A DNA stretch of 8,464 nt from JACCXJ01 sp052387115 (GTDB lineage Bacteria; Pseudomonadota; Gammaproteobacteria; JACCXJ01). The notes beneath the pieces were generated by a model. That model was given only the letters and a program-made list of their open reading frames with translations. It did no database searches and was not told the DNA's origin. This document shows, piece after piece, positions 6,465 to 8,464 of this stretch. A program made the position numbers and the translations under genes. The stretch is from contig JBQTJM010000272.1 in assembly GCA_052387115.1 (NCBI GenBank), forward strand, positions 1 to 8,464. The letters are read 5' to 3'. Numbering within the stretch: position 1 is the first letter of the stretch; every line of letters starts with the position of its first letter.

Positions 6465-7021
6465 CAAGTCAATTAGCACACGTCTTCCAGAAACGCGACT
6501 CCGTGGGGTTGATGATATTGAATGTCGACGGCGAGGTGCTATGTTACAATGCGAGCGCGAGAGACATCATCCTGGCAGACCGAAACGTAGACAAGCATCT
6601 TGCGGATATACGCCGGCAAGTCCTGTCATCCGAGAGGACACGTTGGTCCGGAGACAGCGCCGGTAGCAGCTCGGCGAAAACGCCCATCGCGCAACTCCTG
6701 GTGTCCCAGGGTACCAGTTGGTACGGGCTCCGCGGTTTTCGGCTCGACGCGCCCTTAGACTCGGGATCATCGCTTATCGGCGTCGTCATTGAACAGATCA
6801 ACCTACGCAGATTAGACATGCACCAGGCTCAGCGGTTGTATCATCTTTCGCCGCGGGAGCTCTCGGTAATCACCGCCCTGGCCGCCGGCAAGACCGACAA
6901 GGAAATCGCCATGACTCTGGACGTCAAGCCGGAAACGGTCCGATGGTATCTCAAGAGCGTTCGAAACAAGATGGGCGTATCCACGCGTACCGGGATCCTG
7001 CATAAGGTGTTCTTCATGTAA
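6359..7021 (+). CDS. PAS-LuxR type transcriptional regulator
   Basis: The 220-residue cytoplasmic DNA-binding regulator has two parts. Residues about 43-150 resemble a PAS-like sensory domain (VGLMILNVDGEVLCYNASAR, then SLIGVVIEQINL). Residues about 162-217 are a LuxR/GerE helix-turn-helix domain: HLSPRELSVITALAAGKTDKEIA, given here as LSPRE, LAAGKTDKEIA, KPETVRWYLKSVRNKMGVSTRT. The Glu, Gly, Glu-Ile-Ala and Thr-Val positions of the family are present. There is no phosphoreceiver domain and no autoinducer-binding domain of the usual LuxR type, so the signal is unknown. TAG at 6350-6352 in the same frame makes 6359 the first possible ATG after it; the preceding CAGGTAG is a weak binding site. 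The gene points away from the beta-barrel gene across a 1.25-kb gap. Regulation of the nearby export genes is plausible but inferred only from position. Confidence 0.88.
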   Translation: MSAISTAICSPSGPDNFHVSDRSPSYDCRALAESLTSQLAHVFQKRDSVGLMILNVDGEVLCYNASARDIILADRNVDKHLADIRRQVLSSERTRWSGDSAGSSSAKTPIAQLLVSQGTSWYGLRGFRLDAPLDSGSSLIGVVIEQINLRRLDMHQAQRLYHLSPRELSVITALAAGKTDKEIAMTLDVKPETVRWYLKSVRNKMGVSTRTGILHKVFFM

Positions 7022-7148
7022 ATAGAAGCGTGGCCTTCTACGCCAGCACCACCCGCGTGACCCGGACCCACCTTTGCGGTCGAGCTGCCCTAGCATCGCT
7101 CACATGAGCTCGCCCAGACATTATGACTTCCCCGAGCGAGGCTGACCC

Positions 7149-7524
7149 CCGGTGGAGCTCCTGGCCGACGCCGGCAAACTTCAGTGAGGCCAACGTGGCC
7201 ACCTGTGCCGAAGCGGATATCGACCCCTTGATCGCCACCGGGCGTGAGTCGCATTACCTGCCTTGGCAAGAACGCTTCGGCGAACCGCCGCCGCTCTGTG
7301 AGCCGGCGGATGCGGTGGAACGCATGCGGCATCGGCTGAAGACCCGCGCCGGGCGCGCGTCGTATGGCAAGCGCAAGCAGACCGTGGAGCCGGTCTTCGG
7401 CATCATCAAGGCAGGGATGCGGTTCCGGCAATTTCTGCTGCGCGGGATCGAGGCCGTACGCGGAGAGTGGTCGTTGGGGACCATGGCGTGGAACGTCCGT
7501 CGGATGGCGGTGCTGAAGGGTTGA
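7149..7524 (+). pseudogene. IS1182-like transposase, C-terminal remnant, frameshifted
   Basis: The translated end matches the C-terminal catalytic region of IS1182-type DDE transposases: IDPLIATGRE, RMRHRLKT, KQTVEPVFGIIK, FRQFLLRG, RGEWSL and AWN-RRMAVLKG. The E of EPVFG would be the final acidic residue of the catalytic triad. Upstream, VELLADAG is read in frame 3 (7152-7175) and FSEANVA in frame 1 from 7180. The family wording ADAGYFSE would be restored by removing one base from AAAC at 7176-7179, so a one-base insertion breaks the frame. Nothing recognisable precedes about 7149, where a TGA lies in the upstream frame. Only about 125 residues of a protein usually near 450-550 remain. The right terminal repeat follows at 7562-7589. 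The gene cannot make an active enzyme. Confidence 0.85.
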
Positions 7525-7561
7525 GAACCGCGTAGGGATCGATCTGATCGTCATCATTTCA

Positions 7562-7589
7562 CCGTCCCTGTCATAGCTTTGTCAAGCCC
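7562..7589 (-). repeat. IS1182-like terminal inverted repeat, right copy
   Basis: This is the inverted partner of 1476-1503 (25 of 28 bases match). It begins 38 bases past the transposase stop codon at 7524, the expected place for the right end of such an element. It is followed by a run of C and then T (7590-7597), so the exact outer boundary is uncertain. Confidence 0.7.
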
Positions 7590-7958
7590 CCCTTTTTCTC
7601 TTAATTACCTGGCTTTTCCCCATACCGATCTTGCACACTTGATCCTTTCGAAAAGCAAGTATGCTGGAAGGTATGGACAGGATGCATCGTTGGTGTGTTC
7701 CGGGTTCCGGGATCAGCCACCTGTGGGGTAAGCCAGACCTGTCATGGGATGTCCGTTACACGGCATCGGCTCAGCTTCATCGGGCATTCGGTCCACGGGT
7801 AGATCCGGGGAGTGCCTTGGGACTACGGGAGGGTATTCCGATTTGGATACCACGGGACGGGTTTGAAGGTCACTCCGCCGGAAACCGGTCAACACGGTAG
7901 CGCGCCTGTGATTAGGGTGGCATGGTAGGGTCCTCCGCATCGCGAGTGTCTTGTTTCC
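7590..7958. other. Gene-free stretch between IS1182-like and IS110-like remnants
   Basis: No coding sequence with recognisable character is seen in these 369 bases; the longest frames are about 75-79 codons, without motifs or binding sites. The stretch lies downstream of the IS110-type transposase remnant on the minus strand. It might include that element's 3' non-coding end, and in some members of the wider IS110/IS1111 group such non-coding ends encode the guide (bridge or seek) RNA. I see no structure strong enough to claim one here. A near-duplicate of TTCCGGG occurs around 7700-7713. Confidence 0.4.
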
Positions 7959-8008
7959 GAACCGGGATTACATGGATGTAATGCTTTGGGGAGGTACAGG
8001 AAGAACCT
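7959..8008 (+). repeat. 50-base inverted repeat, left arm
   Basis: The outer 26 bases (7959-7984) are an exact inverted copy of 8306-8331; the inner 24 match with three differences. The arm contains the internal palindrome ATTACATGGATGTAAT (7968-7983) and then AGGTACAGGA. It ends just short of the IS110 transposase stop codon at 8011-8013. Confidence 0.9.
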
Positions 8009-8010
8009 TC

Positions 8011-8289
8011 TCAGCCCACGGCGCAGAGCCTGCGGGCGTCAAAGGCCTGCCCTCGGGCGAGATGCCACAGGGCGCGGGAGAGTTTGCGCATCAAGGCCAC
8101 CACGATCTTCAACTTGTCGCGACCCCCCTGGGCCTGTACCTTTTTCTCGTACCAGGTGCTGACAATCTCATTGTGGTTGATCAAACGCAGGGTCGCGAGA
8201 TAGAGATCTCGTCGCGCCGGCCCCGAGCCCCGCTTGGTGATCTTGATCTGCCCCTTGTGCTGACCGCTGCTCCTCTCCTTGAGGTTCAT
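8011..8289 (-). pseudogene. IS110-family transposase, C-terminal fragment
   Basis: The minus-strand reading MNLKERSSGQHKGQIKITKRG, quoted here as NLKERSSG and KITKRGSG, is the start of the Transposase_20 domain of IS110-type recombinases and includes the conserved serine of the SSG motif. YLATLRLI, WYEKKV, KLKIVVALMRKLSRALWHLARG and DARRLC follow, as usual for the C-terminus of this family. The stop is at 8011-8013. The frame stays open upstream to about 8346, but beyond 8289 the residues come from the inverted repeat and not from the transposase. The middle of the protein is missing, and the N-terminal fragment next to it is in a different frame. No active recombinase can be made from this arrangement. 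Confidence 0.88.
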
Positions 8290-8331
8290 CCTGTACCTCC
8301 CAAAGGCATTACATCCATGTAATCCCGGTTC
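8282..8331 (-). repeat. 50-base inverted repeat, right arm
   Basis: This is the inverted partner of 7959-8008. Read on the minus strand it begins GAACCGGGATTACATGG, runs through GGAGGTACAGGATGAACCT and then passes directly into the transposase reading NLKERSSG. The ATG at 8287-8289 falls within it, with GGAGGT just upstream at about 8295-8300. The arm therefore supplies what looks like a ribosome binding site and start codon for the transposase fragment. Confidence 0.9.
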
Positions 8332-8464
8332 AGCCCCCACAGGCATCGTGTACGCGCTTGGCGCTCATCTGATGCACCTCAATCCCCGCCTCACGCAGTT
8401 GCCTACGCAGCGTGTCCCCATACACCCCGGTGGACTCCATCACCGCCGTGAGCGACCCACAGGG
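8330..8464 (-). pseudogene. IS110-family transposase, N-terminal-domain fragment (continues outside window)
   Basis: The minus strand from the window edge reads AVMESTGVYGDTLRRQLREAG, then IEVHQMSAKRVHDA, part of the DEDD (RuvC-like) domain of IS110-type transposases; the Glu of MESTG is one of the acidic positions. After VHDAC the family continues with a conserved stretch, but here two glycines and TGA (8330-8332) follow, where the inverted repeat begins. About half of the usual protein is missing between this piece and the C-terminal fragment, and the two are in different frames. The start of the gene lies beyond 8464. Confidence 0.85.

Larger units (their letters stand above)
7959..8331. 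mobile_element. Inverted-repeat-bounded cassette (MITE-like or foldback) carrying a transposase fragment
   Basis: A 373-base segment starts and ends with 50-base inverted repeats that match at 47 positions. Its centre is the C-terminal coding end of an IS110-family transposase. The flanking bases show no evident target duplication. The right boundary coincides with the point where the N-terminal IS110 fragment loses homology and meets a stop codon. A miniature element, a foldback rearrangement within an IS110 copy, or two inverted insertions of a short repeat would all fit. I know of no described family with these ends. Confidence 0.5.

Noticed and set aside
7023..7040. Hairpin TAGAAG/CTTCTA just after the regulator stop codon
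   Set aside because: The stem is short and AT-rich and no T-run follows, so it does not qualify as an intrinsic terminator.
7590..7958. A bridge or seek RNA of the IS110-type element
   Set aside because: The position is conceivable for some members, but I could not find loops pairing with element ends or target, and the element is broken.
1..8464. CRISPR arrays, tRNA and rRNA genes
   Set aside because: No regularly spaced direct repeats, no tRNA cloverleaf with a TTCGA-type T-arm, and no rRNA-like sequence were seen on either strand.

Overview
The window looks like chromosomal DNA of a Gram-negative bacterium, most likely a proteobacterium. It carries a lipoprotein-type outer-membrane polysaccharide export (OPX) protein, a signal-peptide-bearing outer-membrane beta-barrel protein and a PAS-LuxR regulator. 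The OPX wording (YRLDSGDRLR, FFILGEV, PGQFPY) resembles proteins I associate with alpha- and gammaproteobacterial exopolysaccharide loci. Genus cannot be judged from this window. Coding density is low and insertion-sequence wreckage is frequent, so this reads as an accessory, rearranged region.

Layout. Positions 1-864 are the 3' end of a large secreted or surface protein (287 residues visible, open at the left edge). About 600 bases without a convincing gene follow. A 28-base insertion-sequence end lies at 1476-1503, immediately before a methyltransferase-like gene (about 1548-2405, +). Two minus-strand genes come next: an OPX lipoprotein (2704-3273) and, upstream of it, a beta-barrel protein (3714-5108). 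A 1.2-kb gap with several hairpins separates the barrel gene from a divergently oriented PAS-LuxR regulator (6359-7021, +). The right end is mobile-element debris. It holds a 5'-truncated, frameshifted IS1182-like transposase (about 7149-7524, +), the matching inverted IS end (7562-7589), and an IS110-family transposase broken into two minus-strand pieces (8011-8289 and 8330-8464). A 50-base imperfect inverted repeat (7959-8008 and 8282-8331) brackets the C-terminal IS110 piece.

How the parts may work together (inference). The OPX lipoprotein and beta-barrel protein are plausible envelope parts of one exopolysaccharide secretion route, and the PAS-LuxR protein is a plausible local regulator. 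The OPX and barrel genes share a 9-base motif (ACGGGACCA) between Shine-Dalgarno and start codon, which hints at common translational control. No polymerase, flippase, Wzc-type kinase or glycosyltransferase is visible, so the rest of the locus lies elsewhere or has been lost.

The two observations most worth following are these. Matching IS ends bracket the methyltransferase/OPX/barrel/regulator block, as expected of an old composite transposon or a split IS. The 373-base inverted-repeat-bounded cassette inside the IS110 wreck resembles a miniature element or a foldback rearrangement.
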